A stretch of 40,929 nt of DNA from Bacteriovoracaceae bacterium. Lineage in GTDB: Bacteria; Bdellovibrionota; Bacteriovoracia; Bacteriovoracales; Bacteriovoracaceae. Every line of letters begins with the position of its first letter. Positions within the stretch are counted from its first letter, which is position 1. The stretch lies in the NCBI GenBank assembly GCA_016786485.1, contig JAEUWD010000016.1, positions 1 through 40,929 on the forward strand. The letters run 5' to 3'. Positions 5,525 through 12,305 of the stretch are shown here, piece after piece. The notes beneath the pieces are model-generated. The model saw nothing but the letters and a program-made list of their open reading frames with translations, made no database searches and was not told the origin of the DNA. The translations under genes were made by a program, and so were the position numbers.

Positions 5525-6043
5525 TTATTTTTTCTTAGCAACTTTTTTCTTCGCCACTTTCTTTTTAGCTGGCGCTTTTTTAGCAACTTTCTTCTTCACC
5601 GTTTTCTTAACTGCTTTCTTCGCTACTTTTTTCTTCACAGTAGTTGTTTTCGCTTTCACAACTTTTTTCACTGCTACCTTTTTAACTGGTTTCTCTACCT
5701 TATGCATTTTCTTTTCTAATTTCTCTTTTTCCATTTCTTCTTTTAGCATTTCTTTCTTCTCGGCCTGACGTTCAGGATTGATATACTGAACAACATGGAA
5801 CTCAACTGGCTTCTCTGGTTTTACTGGACCCATCTCTTTCCAGTTGTTGTCTTGTAATTGCTTATATTCTTTTAGTAGTAATTGATAAAAATCAAACGAA
5901 TCTTCCGGTAGAACTGTCTCAAATTTCTTGTGAAGTCTTGCATAGACTTTTGGGTTCTTGGTTTTAATCAAATTGATTAAGTAAAAACACTTTGGTTTGT
6001 AGTTATGCTCTTTCTTATCAAACGCTTCACCTGAAAATGACAT
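5525..6043 (-). CDS. Lys-rich protein with histone-H1-like C-terminal tail
   Basis: A 172-residue protein in two parts. Residues 1-95 form a compact-looking region containing YLINLIKTKNPKVYARLH and DFYQLLLKEY; I do not recognise its fold. Residues 95-115 are a charged helical stretch, and from 115 to the end the sequence is nearly all Lys, Ala and Val in KKVAKK-type repeats, like the tails of eukaryotic histone H1 and bacterial H1-like proteins (HctB, AlgP). Such tails bind nucleic acid without sequence preference, so nucleoid binding is the likely role. The SD is GAGGGGG just before ATG. It is separated from the yqeY-like gene upstream by about 107 bases carrying two palindromes. Confidence 0.75.
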   Translation of the reverse strand: MSFSGEAFDKKEHNYKPKCFYLINLIKTKNPKVYARLHKKFETVLPEDSFDFYQLLLKEYKQLQDNNWKEMGPVKPEKPVEFHVVQYINPERQAEKKEMLKEEMEKEKLEKKMHKVEKPVKKVAVKKVVKAKTTTVKKKVAKKAVKKTVKKKVAKKAPAKKKVAKKKVAKKK

Positions 6044-6122
6044 AGATTTCCCCCTCTTTAAAATGACTAATAGACTTATCGGCAGAACAGTCGTTTAAAT
6101 TAAATGAATTTATAAGGGGTTA

Positions 6123-6145
6123 CAAGTACTTGATAAGACTAGTCT
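6123..6145. repeat. Two adjacent 10-bp palindromes upstream of the H1-like gene
   Basis: CAAGTACTTG (6123-6132) and AGACTAGTCT (6136-6145) are each perfect palindromes, separated by three bases. They lie between the yqeY-like stop and the H1-like gene. They could be an operator pair or part of a 3' UTR structure; there is no T-run, so a terminator is unlikely. Confidence 0.3.
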
Positions 6146-6150
6146 ATTTT

Positions 6151-6561
6151 CTAGGCCAGTGCTGCTTTAACTAAATCATTGGCCTCTTTCCCATCAAATT
6201 TACCTTTAATTTGAGGTGAAAGTTCCTTCATGATAGTTCCCATATTAGGATTGCTTTGCTTGGCCTTAATCGAGTTTATCAACGCTACCACATCAGCTTT
6301 ACTCATCTGAGTCGGTAGATAGTCTTTTAGGCAAGCAATCTCCGCGATGATTTTCTCACGTTGCTCATGACCTTCAGGATAAGTGGCAATCGAATCTTTC
6401 AGTTTTTTAGCATGGGCAATAACCACGTCCTGCTCTGGTTTTGGAGCACCTGAAGTTTTATTCTCAATCAGCATCGCTTTCAAATATCGAAGTGCTTCAA
6501 GTTTTACTTTATCTTTATTCTTCATCGCTGTTTTAATATCTTCATTAATTTGTTCAAACAT
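6151..6561 (-). CDS. yqeY: GatB/YqeY domain protein
   Basis: A 136-residue protein matching the YqeY family end to end. It has an N-terminal helical part (KDKVKLEALRYLKAMLIENK) and the C-terminal domain with YLPTQMSKADVVALI, GTIMKELSP and KFDGKEANDLVKAAL. The fold resembles the tRNA-binding tail of GatB; an amidotransferase-related or tRNA-related role is assumed but unproven for the stand-alone form. GGACC lies seven bases before ATG. It follows the lipase-like gene on the same strand by 39 bases, so the two may be co-transcribed. Confidence 0.9.
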   Translation of the reverse strand: MFEQINEDIKTAMKNKDKVKLEALRYLKAMLIENKTSGAPKPEQDVVIAHAKKLKDSIATYPEGHEQREKIIAEIACLKDYLPTQMSKADVVALINSIKAKQSNPNMGTIMKELSPQIKGKFDGKEANDLVKAALA

Positions 6562-6600
6562 AAAATGGTCCTTAGTTATATATTGTGTTCTGGATTTACT

Positions 6601-7473
6601 TTAGACGATTGTATCGATTTCAGCAAGGACATGGGCCTGAACATCGATGTTGTCATCGAGTTTAGTATGATCAACAGGGAGAAGGTTATTTTCAACCTCG
6701 GTCTTCTTCTGATTTTCTGCCCAGTTTGGACCATCGTTTAAGAACCAACTCTGGTTTCCAAAATAGTGTATATTTTTTTTCACATTCGAAGGAATGATGT
6801 CATTATTTAATCCGACTGAATCAATGGTGAAAAGCAAATCAACCTTTCTAAAACCATTCTCTAGCGTATTTAATTCTTGGGCAATTTCAACCGCCGTATC
6901 TCCACCTAAACTATGGCCCACAATGATCACCGGTGCATCGGATTTACGTTTCTGAATTTCTTCAATCATTTCAGATTTTTGATCCCAACCATAGTAGCGC
7001 GCTCCATTTACATACTCCGACATATCTTTAATGCCCTTGTAGCTACCAGAGAGAATATCACTACTAAAAAGTTCTAAGCCACCGACAAAAAAGATGGCAG
7101 GTTTATCGACTGTACCCTTGAGAGATTTCTCTTTCACTTCAGCAATTTTTTTCTCATCCGCTTTGGCAGCGTCTTTAATTTGTTTTGCTTTCTCTACACT
7201 CTCTTTCACTTCTGAAGAATTGATCACGGGTGAAGATGGCGATGGAATATCAACGCTCGGGGCTTCGATTTTTATTTCTGGTGCTTTGATTTCTTTAACA
7301 TCCGTTGGTTTAAGATCGAGTGTTGGCTTGGCGAGGGCCTTGGATGCATCGGAAATATCTAATAAATAATCAGGTTGAGACTTCAAGGGTACCTGACCAC
7401 TTTTTAGGAAGTTTTTGTTCTGCTCAATAATCTGGTTGGCCTGGGCCAAACTTGCGGGCGCACTTGCTTTCAT
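6601..7473 (-). CDS. Alpha/beta-hydrolase (lipase-like) with Lys/Pro-rich N-terminal region
   Basis: A 290-residue protein. Residues 50-120 are rich in Lys, Glu, Pro and Ser (KAPEIKIEAPSVDIPSPSSP, then a charged helical stretch), and look like a linker. From about 124 the chain is an alpha/beta-hydrolase: strand AIFFVGG, nucleophile elbow G186-H-S188-L-G-G, acid candidate D218 in TIDSVG and base candidate H269 in PVDHT. This arrangement fits a lipase or thioesterase. No signal peptide is evident, so it may be cytoplasmic or exported by a non-Sec route. The substrate is unknown. The ribosome site before ATG at 7473 is weak (AAGAGA). Confidence 0.72.
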   Translation of the reverse strand: MKASAPASLAQANQIIEQNKNFLKSGQVPLKSQPDYLLDISDASKALAKPTLDLKPTDVKEIKAPEIKIEAPSVDIPSPSSPVINSSEVKESVEKAKQIKDAAKADEKKIAEVKEKSLKGTVDKPAIFFVGGLELFSSDILSGSYKGIKDMSEYVNGARYYGWDQKSEMIEEIQKRKSDAPVIIVGHSLGGDTAVEIAQELNTLENGFRKVDLLFTIDSVGLNNDIIPSNVKKNIHYFGNQSWFLNDGPNWAENQKKTEVENNLLPVDHTKLDDNIDVQAHVLAEIDTIV

Positions 7474-7527
7474 TCTCTTATTAAATCAAATATTGGGAAG
7501 GAAATCGCTCTGGGAAAAAGCTACTCG

Positions 7528-7559
7528 ATAAAAATAAGGCCGACTTATTCAGTCGGCCT
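7528..7559 (-). terminator. Rho-independent terminator (small RNA and/or SUI1 gene)
   Basis: AGGCCGACT pairs perfectly with AGTCGGCCT around a five-base loop. The U-tract (TTATTTTTAT) follows only on the minus strand. Confidence 0.88.
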
Positions 7560-7631
7560 GTAGACCATTTAGCATAAACAACGTTGGTCGCGTAAGTACT
7601 GTCAATTGGGTGCAAAAGACATTACTCACGC
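7528..7631 (-). ncRNA. Candidate structured small RNA
   Basis: The 210-base gap between the SUI1 gene and the lipase gene has ordered minus-strand signals. An extended -10 (TGATAGTAT, 7636-7644) has TTTAAA as -35 at 17 bp (7659-7664). Hairpin 1 has arms 7623-7631 and 7590-7598: nine pairs, with one G-U only on the minus strand. Hairpin 2 has arms 7585-7589 and 7563-7567. A perfect nine-pair terminator hairpin (7551-7559 with 7537-7545) is followed by TTATTTTTAT. The result would be an RNA of about 100 nt. It does not resemble 4.5S, 6S or tmRNA by eye. It could instead be the 3' UTR of the SUI1 gene. Confidence 0.5.
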
Positions 7632-7635
7632 AGCA

Positions 7636-7664
7636 ATACTATCATCAGACATGTACAATTTAAA
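7636..7664 (-). promoter_or_regulatory. Promoter of the candidate small RNA
   Basis: On the minus strand TTTAAA (7659-7664) and TAGTAT (7636-7641) are 17 bp apart, and TG one base before the -10 makes it an extended element. Transcription would begin around 7629, at the first base pairs of hairpin 1. Confidence 0.45.
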
Positions 7665-7683
7665 TTAGACATTTAAGGAACAA

Positions 7684-8004
7684 CTAACCACCGGCGATTT
7701 TTATTTTAAAACCCTTTTTTTCCAGGAAGGCTTGGCATTTTTGCTTATGATCACCCTGCAACTCAATGCGTCCATCTTTAAATGAACCACCTGTGCCGCA
7801 ATGCGACTTAAGTTCTTTGGCCAAATCTTTAAAATAAGTGGGATTCTCTGGCAATTCGAATAGGACCGTAACCGTTTTTCCACCCCGACCCTGTTTTTCC
7901 AAACGGATTTTCACCTTTACTTTTGTCGGATCAATTTCAGCGTAGTTTTTTTCCTCTTTTTTGATGGGACCTTCACTACTATAGACAAGTCGATAATCAC
8001 TCAT
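7684..8004 (-). CDS. yciH: SUI1/eIF1-family translation factor (YciH-like)
   Basis: A 106-residue SUI1-domain protein. The start MSDYRLVYSSEG matches bacterial YciH proteins, and the core has RGGKTVTVLFEL, LAKELKSHCGTGGSFKDGRIELQGDH and a final LEKKGFKIKIAGG. The family resembles eukaryotic eIF1 and in E. coli has been linked to fidelity of translation initiation. ATG at 8004 is chosen over the ATG at 8016: the latter would have its SD only a base away, and the shorter form fits the family N-terminus. The gene is divergent from the membrane protein gene at 8020, with 15 bases between start codons. Confidence 0.9.
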   Translation of the reverse strand: MSDYRLVYSSEGPIKKEEKNYAEIDPTKVKVKIRLEKQGRGGKTVTVLFELPENPTYFKDLAKELKSHCGTGGSFKDGRIELQGDHKQKCQAFLEKKGFKIKIAGG

Positions 8005-8019
8005 TAAAACTATCATCCT

Positions 8020-8892
8020 ATGGCAAAAAAATATTGGTATCTTTTAGCATTTATTATTCTGGGTGGCATCCTGATTTTCTATTTCTCGCCATCAAAAAAG
8101 ACCAAAACGGCCAATCCTGAAAATCAGCCCAAACCAAAGCTAGCACTGAAAGAGTTTCAAGGACTTGAACAGACAAATCCAGCCGACAGTGGAGCGACCA
8201 AAGAAGCTCAAGCCGAAGAAAAAAATGAAAAGCGCACATTCAACCAAGTTAAGGCCGTGCTCGAAGAAAGTATCATGGGTTGTCGAACGGTCATTAACGA
8301 AAATTTTCCCGGTGAAGATAAAGACGTCGAACTTCCGACCGACTTAGATAAATTAACCGATGTCTTTAATGTCTACCAAGGCATGAATGATAAACTCGCC
8401 ACTTTTAATACCACCATGGTCGAAACTGATTTTGATCGCACTGAAATCTCGGAATACTTAAAAGATCAAAATGAAGATAAACAGTGCTATCCATACATTG
8501 AACAAGAGCTGATGATGGAAGCGCTCGATGCTCTGACCGACGAAGAATTAGAAGCTCCTCGAAAGAAAAAGTTACTTAAAATTTTTGTTCATCACCTAAC
8601 CGCGAGTGCCATTCGTCCACAATCGGTTTTTCATATGGCCTCATACCTAAATATGATGCAGGTTCTAGGCGAAAACAATTTGGTACCCAATCACATTACT
8701 CCGGAATTAGAACGAATGAAGACAGAGATCATGCAAGTGGTTTCTGAAACAGATGAAAGACTGTTGCGTTCTGCTCAGGAAAGCGATGTGGATGTCTATC
8801 TCGAAGTGCAAAGGAAAAGACAGGATGTTTTGCAAAAAACCAGTGAAGAATTTGCCAATAATGTTCGAGAAGTACTTATAAATGACAATTAA
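8020..8892 (+). CDS. Single-pass membrane-anchored protein, family unrecognised (paralogue 1)
   Basis: A 290-residue protein with an N-terminal membrane anchor (residues 5-22), then a Lys/Pro/Glu-rich linker to about 72 and a helical domain. Cysteines C88 (in MGCRTVINENFP) and C156 (in KQCYPYIEQEL) recur at matching places in the next gene (C85 and C156), and surrounding patterns also agree. The two are therefore probably diverged tandem duplicates. The domain should lie in the periplasm, where the cysteines could form a disulfide. The downstream gene begins inside this one (8882), so they are co-translated. No function can be assigned. Confidence 0.7.
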   Translation: MAKKYWYLLAFIILGGILIFYFSPSKKTKTANPENQPKPKLALKEFQGLEQTNPADSGATKEAQAEEKNEKRTFNQVKAVLEESIMGCRTVINENFPGEDKDVELPTDLDKLTDVFNVYQGMNDKLATFNTTMVETDFDRTEISEYLKDQNEDKQCYPYIEQELMMEALDALTDEELEAPRKKKLLKIFVHHLTASAIRPQSVFHMASYLNMMQVLGENNLVPNHITPELERMKTEIMQVVSETDERLLRSAQESDVDVYLEVQRKRQDVLQKTSEEFANNVREVLINDN

Positions 8893-9766
8893 AAAACATT
8901 ATAAATCTTTTCTGCTTATTATCAGTCTTTCCGCTCTTACGATAGGATTGATCTGGTTACCGTCAGACACTCTGATTAAACGTATTTTCAAAAATAATAA
9001 CAAACAGACTAAAAATTCGATCACAGAAGGCTTGGAAGAAAATGATCCTTATGCAGTCGAGCTTGAAAAAATTTATAACTATCATCACAAATTGAAACGT
9101 TTTAAAGCCGACGTTAAAATGTTAACTCAACGGTGCATGGAACTTATCGATATTAGTTTTCCAAGAAAGAAAGCGATGTTTCCTAAAAATCATGAAGGAC
9201 TTGAAAAATATTTCCGCATATTATTTGATGCCGTTGAAATTCATGACTACAATTATCGCCGTTATGATTTTTATCATATGGCCTTCAATCCACCAGAAGG
9301 AATTAAATACGAAAATGCGGTCAATATTCTGATTGAAAGAAATTATTGCGAAACCTATCAAGCGGATTTAATTAAGCACGCCATTGCTAACATTCGAGAT
9401 CCCGTCAATGTGATAGCCAATCGTAAAGAATTATTATCAAAAACTTTAAAGCGCTTTCAGGCACACCTACGCACTATTACTTCTTCGCAAGAATTAAAAA
9501 AGAGTAATCAAATTTTAAAAAGCTTAAGCGAATTACAAATGATTGATTCTTCTTTTCATTATCCAATTTTGGGCCTAAACGATGAAATTAATTTTTATTT
9601 GGAAGAAATTGATTTTGGCGATGCAGATTTTATGATCGAAAATCAAAAAAATGGAAAAGAAATTTATAATTTATTAAAAGCTGAATTTGATATGACACGA
9701 ACTTACGCACTTAAAATCGAAGAACTTATTCGAGATATTAGCTTAGAACTCAACTACCCTATTTAG
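8882..9766 (+). CDS. Single-pass membrane-anchored protein, family unrecognised (paralogue 2)
   Basis: A 294-residue protein with an anchor at residues 10-26, a basic/Asn-rich linker and a helical domain. It shares with the upstream protein the order anchor, linker, Cys, F-P motif (C85 ... ISFP), a helix like GLEKYFRILFD and a second Cys (C156 in NYCETYQADL). It overlaps the previous gene by 11 bases and the convergent CBS gene by eight. Likely a periplasmic partner of the upstream protein. No enzyme motif was seen. Confidence 0.7.
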   Translation: MTIKKHYKSFLLIISLSALTIGLIWLPSDTLIKRIFKNNNKQTKNSITEGLEENDPYAVELEKIYNYHHKLKRFKADVKMLTQRCMELIDISFPRKKAMFPKNHEGLEKYFRILFDAVEIHDYNYRRYDFYHMAFNPPEGIKYENAVNILIERNYCETYQADLIKHAIANIRDPVNVIANRKELLSKTLKRFQAHLRTITSSQELKKSNQILKSLSELQMIDSSFHYPILGLNDEINFYLEEIDFGDADFMIENQKNGKEIYNLLKAEFDMTRTYALKIEELIRDISLELNYPI

Positions 9767-10190
9767 CTTCAATAAAAGCTTTAAGCAGTTGACTGCGTGT
9801 CAGAATACCTTCGAGATTACCTTGCTCATCCACCACTAAAATACGACGAACTGGATTCTGCAAAAATTTAATAATAATTCTTTTAAGCGTATCAATTTTT
9901 GAAGCAACAATAAGATCTTCAAATTTCGTTAATTTTCCAATGAATGTCATAAGTGGCTTATCTAAGCCGCCAACTGCAGCGAATTGAATGAGATCTTTTT
10001 GGCCAATTATAGAAAGAACTTTTTTAGTATTCTCTTTTACTATAGGTGCACCACCAACACCTTTTTTAAGAATCAATTCAATACACTGGCGAATGGTTAA
10101 GTTCGGAGATAAAGTAAGAACATCAGTAATCATTAATTCATCTATTGTCTTATCTGCAAAATCATCTTTTACTTCTGGTTTATCACTCAT
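9759..10190 (-). CDS. CBS-domain pair protein
   Basis: A 143-residue protein consisting of two CBS motifs. The first has DELMITDVLTLSPNLTIRQCIELILKKGVGGAPIV; written in parts, LMITDVLTLSPNLTIRQ and GVGGAPIVKENTKK. The second ends RRILVVDEQGNLEGILTRSQL. CBS pairs bind adenosine nucleotides and regulate partner proteins. There is no fused effector domain, so the partner is unknown. It is divergent from the serine hydrolase gene, and its 3' end overlaps the upstream membrane protein gene by eight bases. Confidence 0.88.
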   Translation of the reverse strand: MSDKPEVKDDFADKTIDELMITDVLTLSPNLTIRQCIELILKKGVGGAPIVKENTKKVLSIIGQKDLIQFAAVGGLDKPLMTFIGKLTKFEDLIVASKIDTLKRIIIKFLQNPVRRILVVDEQGNLEGILTRSQLLKAFIEAK

Positions 10191-10230
10191 ACTTTATCCT
10201 TAAAAAATAGATTTATTTACTTGCTCCTAT

Positions 10231-10236
10231 TATAAT
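10231..10236 (+). promoter_or_regulatory. -10 element close to the serine hydrolase start
   Basis: A perfect TATAAT ends 11 bases before ATG at 10248. RNA would start about 10242-10243, leaving a leader of roughly five bases with no room for a normal SD. Confidence 0.4.
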
Positions 10237-10247
10237 AGCTTAGAGAA

Positions 10248-11372
10248 ATGAAAAAAACGATAATCAATTTTATTCTATTATTTTCCATGGTTTTCAACTC
10301 ATGGTGCTACCCAGCCGATGATTGGGAACTTACAAGCTTGACCGAATCACAAATTGATCAAGAAAAATTTACAAAACTCATCAACTATGTGTTTGATGCT
10401 AAATACAAAACAAATTCACTACTGATTATTCATCGAGGAAAAATTTTAGTTGAACAATATGAAAATGAATTTTCGCGCGATGATCTCCAAAGACTTTGGT
10501 CAATAACAAAAACGATAAGTGGATTACTGCTGGGAATTGCGACGCAGGAAGGTTATATCAGCGTCGAACAGAAGATCGAAAATCTTATTTCACAAGCACC
10601 TAGCGATTACAAGGCCATTGGTATTAGCGATCTTTTTCAAATGAGTTCAGGCATAGAATTTAATGAAGATTATCAGAATCCTCTGACTTCTGATACGATT
10701 CAAATGCTTTTTGGGCCAGCTTCCCATGATGCCGGAAAATATGTGTTATCACTTTCGACTAATTTAAAACCTGGTCAGCAATTTCATTATTCCAGTGGAG
10801 ATACCAATCTACTGATGTACTTACTTAAAAATGCCATCATTGGTAAAACCGGTGATATACAAAATTATCTCGATTTTCCATGGAAAAAATTATTTGAACC
10901 TATCGGTATTAAAAATGCGGTTTTTGAAACCGATGAGAGCAAAACATTTTTAGGCTCAACTTACCTTTATTTAAGTGCGAGGGATCTGGCACGCATCGCC
11001 TATCTCATTATGAATCAAGGTCGTTGGGAAAACCAGCAAGTGGTTCCGGCCGAATGGATCAAACAAACTTTAAACTTAGCACCAAGTTTTGCTGAAACTA
11101 AACTAAGTGAACGTGAAGAAGATGATACTTATGGCGGGCAGATTTGGCTTAATCGAAGCTATTACTCAAATGCCAAGCAAAAACAAATTTCCAAAGGAAT
11201 ACCGACGGCTTCTGAGGAAACTTTTCTAATGCGAGGTTATGCTGGTCAATACGTCATTGTCATTCCTGAACGAAAATTAATTCTTATTCGTTTGGCGACC
11301 GAAGATAAGCATCGCATGGACAAAAATAAAATGGTCGAACTCATGTTAGATTCATTTAAGGCAGTCCCATGA
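10248..11372 (+). CDS. Exported serine hydrolase, class C beta-lactamase/penicillin-binding fold
   Basis: A 374-residue protein with a signal peptide (hydrophobic residues 5-19). The catalytic S85-I-T-K88 tetrad is in LWSITKTISG, the Tyr motif is Y181-S-S in FHYSSGDTN, and RGYAGQ near residue 333 takes the place of the KTG strand motif. This is the class C beta-lactamase/esterase/DD-peptidase superfamily; true AmpC enzymes have KTG, so an esterase or peptide hydrolase is as likely as a lactamase. It acts in the periplasm or on the envelope. The stop overlaps the ATG of a small Cys-rich protein gene. Confidence 0.85.
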   Translation: MKKTIINFILLFSMVFNSWCYPADDWELTSLTESQIDQEKFTKLINYVFDAKYKTNSLLIIHRGKILVEQYENEFSRDDLQRLWSITKTISGLLLGIATQEGYISVEQKIENLISQAPSDYKAIGISDLFQMSSGIEFNEDYQNPLTSDTIQMLFGPASHDAGKYVLSLSTNLKPGQQFHYSSGDTNLLMYLLKNAIIGKTGDIQNYLDFPWKKLFEPIGIKNAVFETDESKTFLGSTYLYLSARDLARIAYLIMNQGRWENQQVVPAEWIKQTLNLAPSFAETKLSEREEDDTYGGQIWLNRSYYSNAKQKQISKGIPTASEETFLMRGYAGQYVIVIPERKLILIRLATEDKHRMDKNKMVELMLDSFKAVP

Positions 11373-11659
11373 AGAAAAAATTTTATCTTTTCATTTTATT
11401 CTCACTTATTGCTCTCATCTACCCATCGTATGAGTTATTTGATCGAATCTCGCGTTTTTACGCTCGAGAATTTTGCTCGTGTTATTTTGTTCTAAATCGA
11501 AGTGCTAAATACTGTGAAAATGAGCAAGCTTCTAAAGTACCCATTATGACTTATTCTATCGATGAAGAATTCAAAATGATTTCTGCGACCTTTATTGTGA
11601 CAAGAACAGCTATTCATACTGGTGGTCGCTTTGGTTGCCAAAATCAATACAATCACTGA
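11369..11659 (+). CDS. Small exported or membrane-anchored Cys-rich protein
   Basis: A 96-residue protein with a hydrophobic N-terminus (residues 4-20). CSCYFVLNRSAKYCENEQ holds three cysteines and GCQNQ near the end holds a fourth. A beta-rich middle (SIDEEFKMISATFIVTR) lies between. It overlaps the serine hydrolase gene by four bases (ATGA), so the two proteins are made together and may interact. Even numbers of cysteines suggest disulfides in the periplasm. The family is not identified. The 3' end overlaps the convergent ankyrin gene by seven bases. Confidence 0.65.
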   Translation: MKKKFYLFILFSLIALIYPSYELFDRISRFYAREFCSCYFVLNRSAKYCENEQASKVPIMTYSIDEEFKMISATFIVTRTAIHTGGRFGCQNQYNH

Positions 11660-12273
11660 ATAAAATCTAAGTAAGTATCGGCTTCAATTTCTTTGAGTAT
11701 TTTTTGATAACTTTGATAGAGTTCGGGCGATGCTAAGGTTTTCATCATTTCGCTCGGGGTATAAGTCTTATGGTTCATAACGTCGCGTTTGCCACCGTAC
11801 TTGAGTAAGAAATGGGCCGAGGTTGTCATACGATTAAGCGCAATTGATTCACTCAGTGCCACGTGTAATGGTGTATCTCCAGTCACTTCATTACGCAGAT
11901 TTTTTTCCGCACCATATTTAAAATAAATTCGCAGCAATCGCGCAGTCAACTTATCACCAAGCAAACTTTCTTTTTTGATGGTTTTTGTTAATAGTGTTTC
12001 ACCTTCATTATTTTGAAAATTAATTTTCGCACCTTCAAATAATAAATAACTAACGACATCTTCGAGATCCGTTCGGCGATAATCAATCGCCACCATTAAC
12101 GCCGATTCATCATTTTTCACTTCATTGATATCAGCTCCATCATCGACTTTCTTTTCGATATCCGAAAACGTCGATAAAGGCTGTTTAATCACATCAATTA
12201 ATGTGTCTTGAAAAAAAATCGGACCAGAACTACAAGCGACAAAAAAAATAAAAAACAAGAATATCTTATTCAT
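11653..12273 (-). CDS. Ankyrin-repeat lipoprotein
   Basis: A 206-residue protein with a lipobox (FFVAC, Cys14 followed by Ser-Ser), so it should be lipidated. Ankyrin-like units are visible as DGADINEVKNDESALMVAI, EGAKINFQNNEGETLLTK and KNLRNEVTGDTPLHVALS, the last with the classical TPLHVA. Ankyrin repeats bind proteins, so an envelope scaffold or inhibitor role is likely; in many bacteria such periplasmic proteins neighbour catalase or hydrolase genes. It lies 32 bases after the HD-domain gene on the same strand. Confidence 0.8.
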   Translation of the reverse strand: MNKIFLFFIFFVACSSGPIFFQDTLIDVIKQPLSTFSDIEKKVDDGADINEVKNDESALMVAIDYRRTDLEDVVSYLLFEGAKINFQNNEGETLLTKTIKKESLLGDKLTARLLRIYFKYGAEKNLRNEVTGDTPLHVALSESIALNRMTTSAHFLLKYGGKRDVMNHKTYTPSEMMKTLASPELYQSYQKILKEIEADTYLDFIQ

Positions 12274-12305
12274 TTATCTATTATGGACTAGTTTTTAGGT
12301 AAAAA

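Noticed and set aside
7528-7631. 4.5S, 6S or tmRNA identity for the small RNA
   Set aside because: The conserved core sequences of those RNAs (for example the GGAAGCAGCC loop of 4.5S) are not present.
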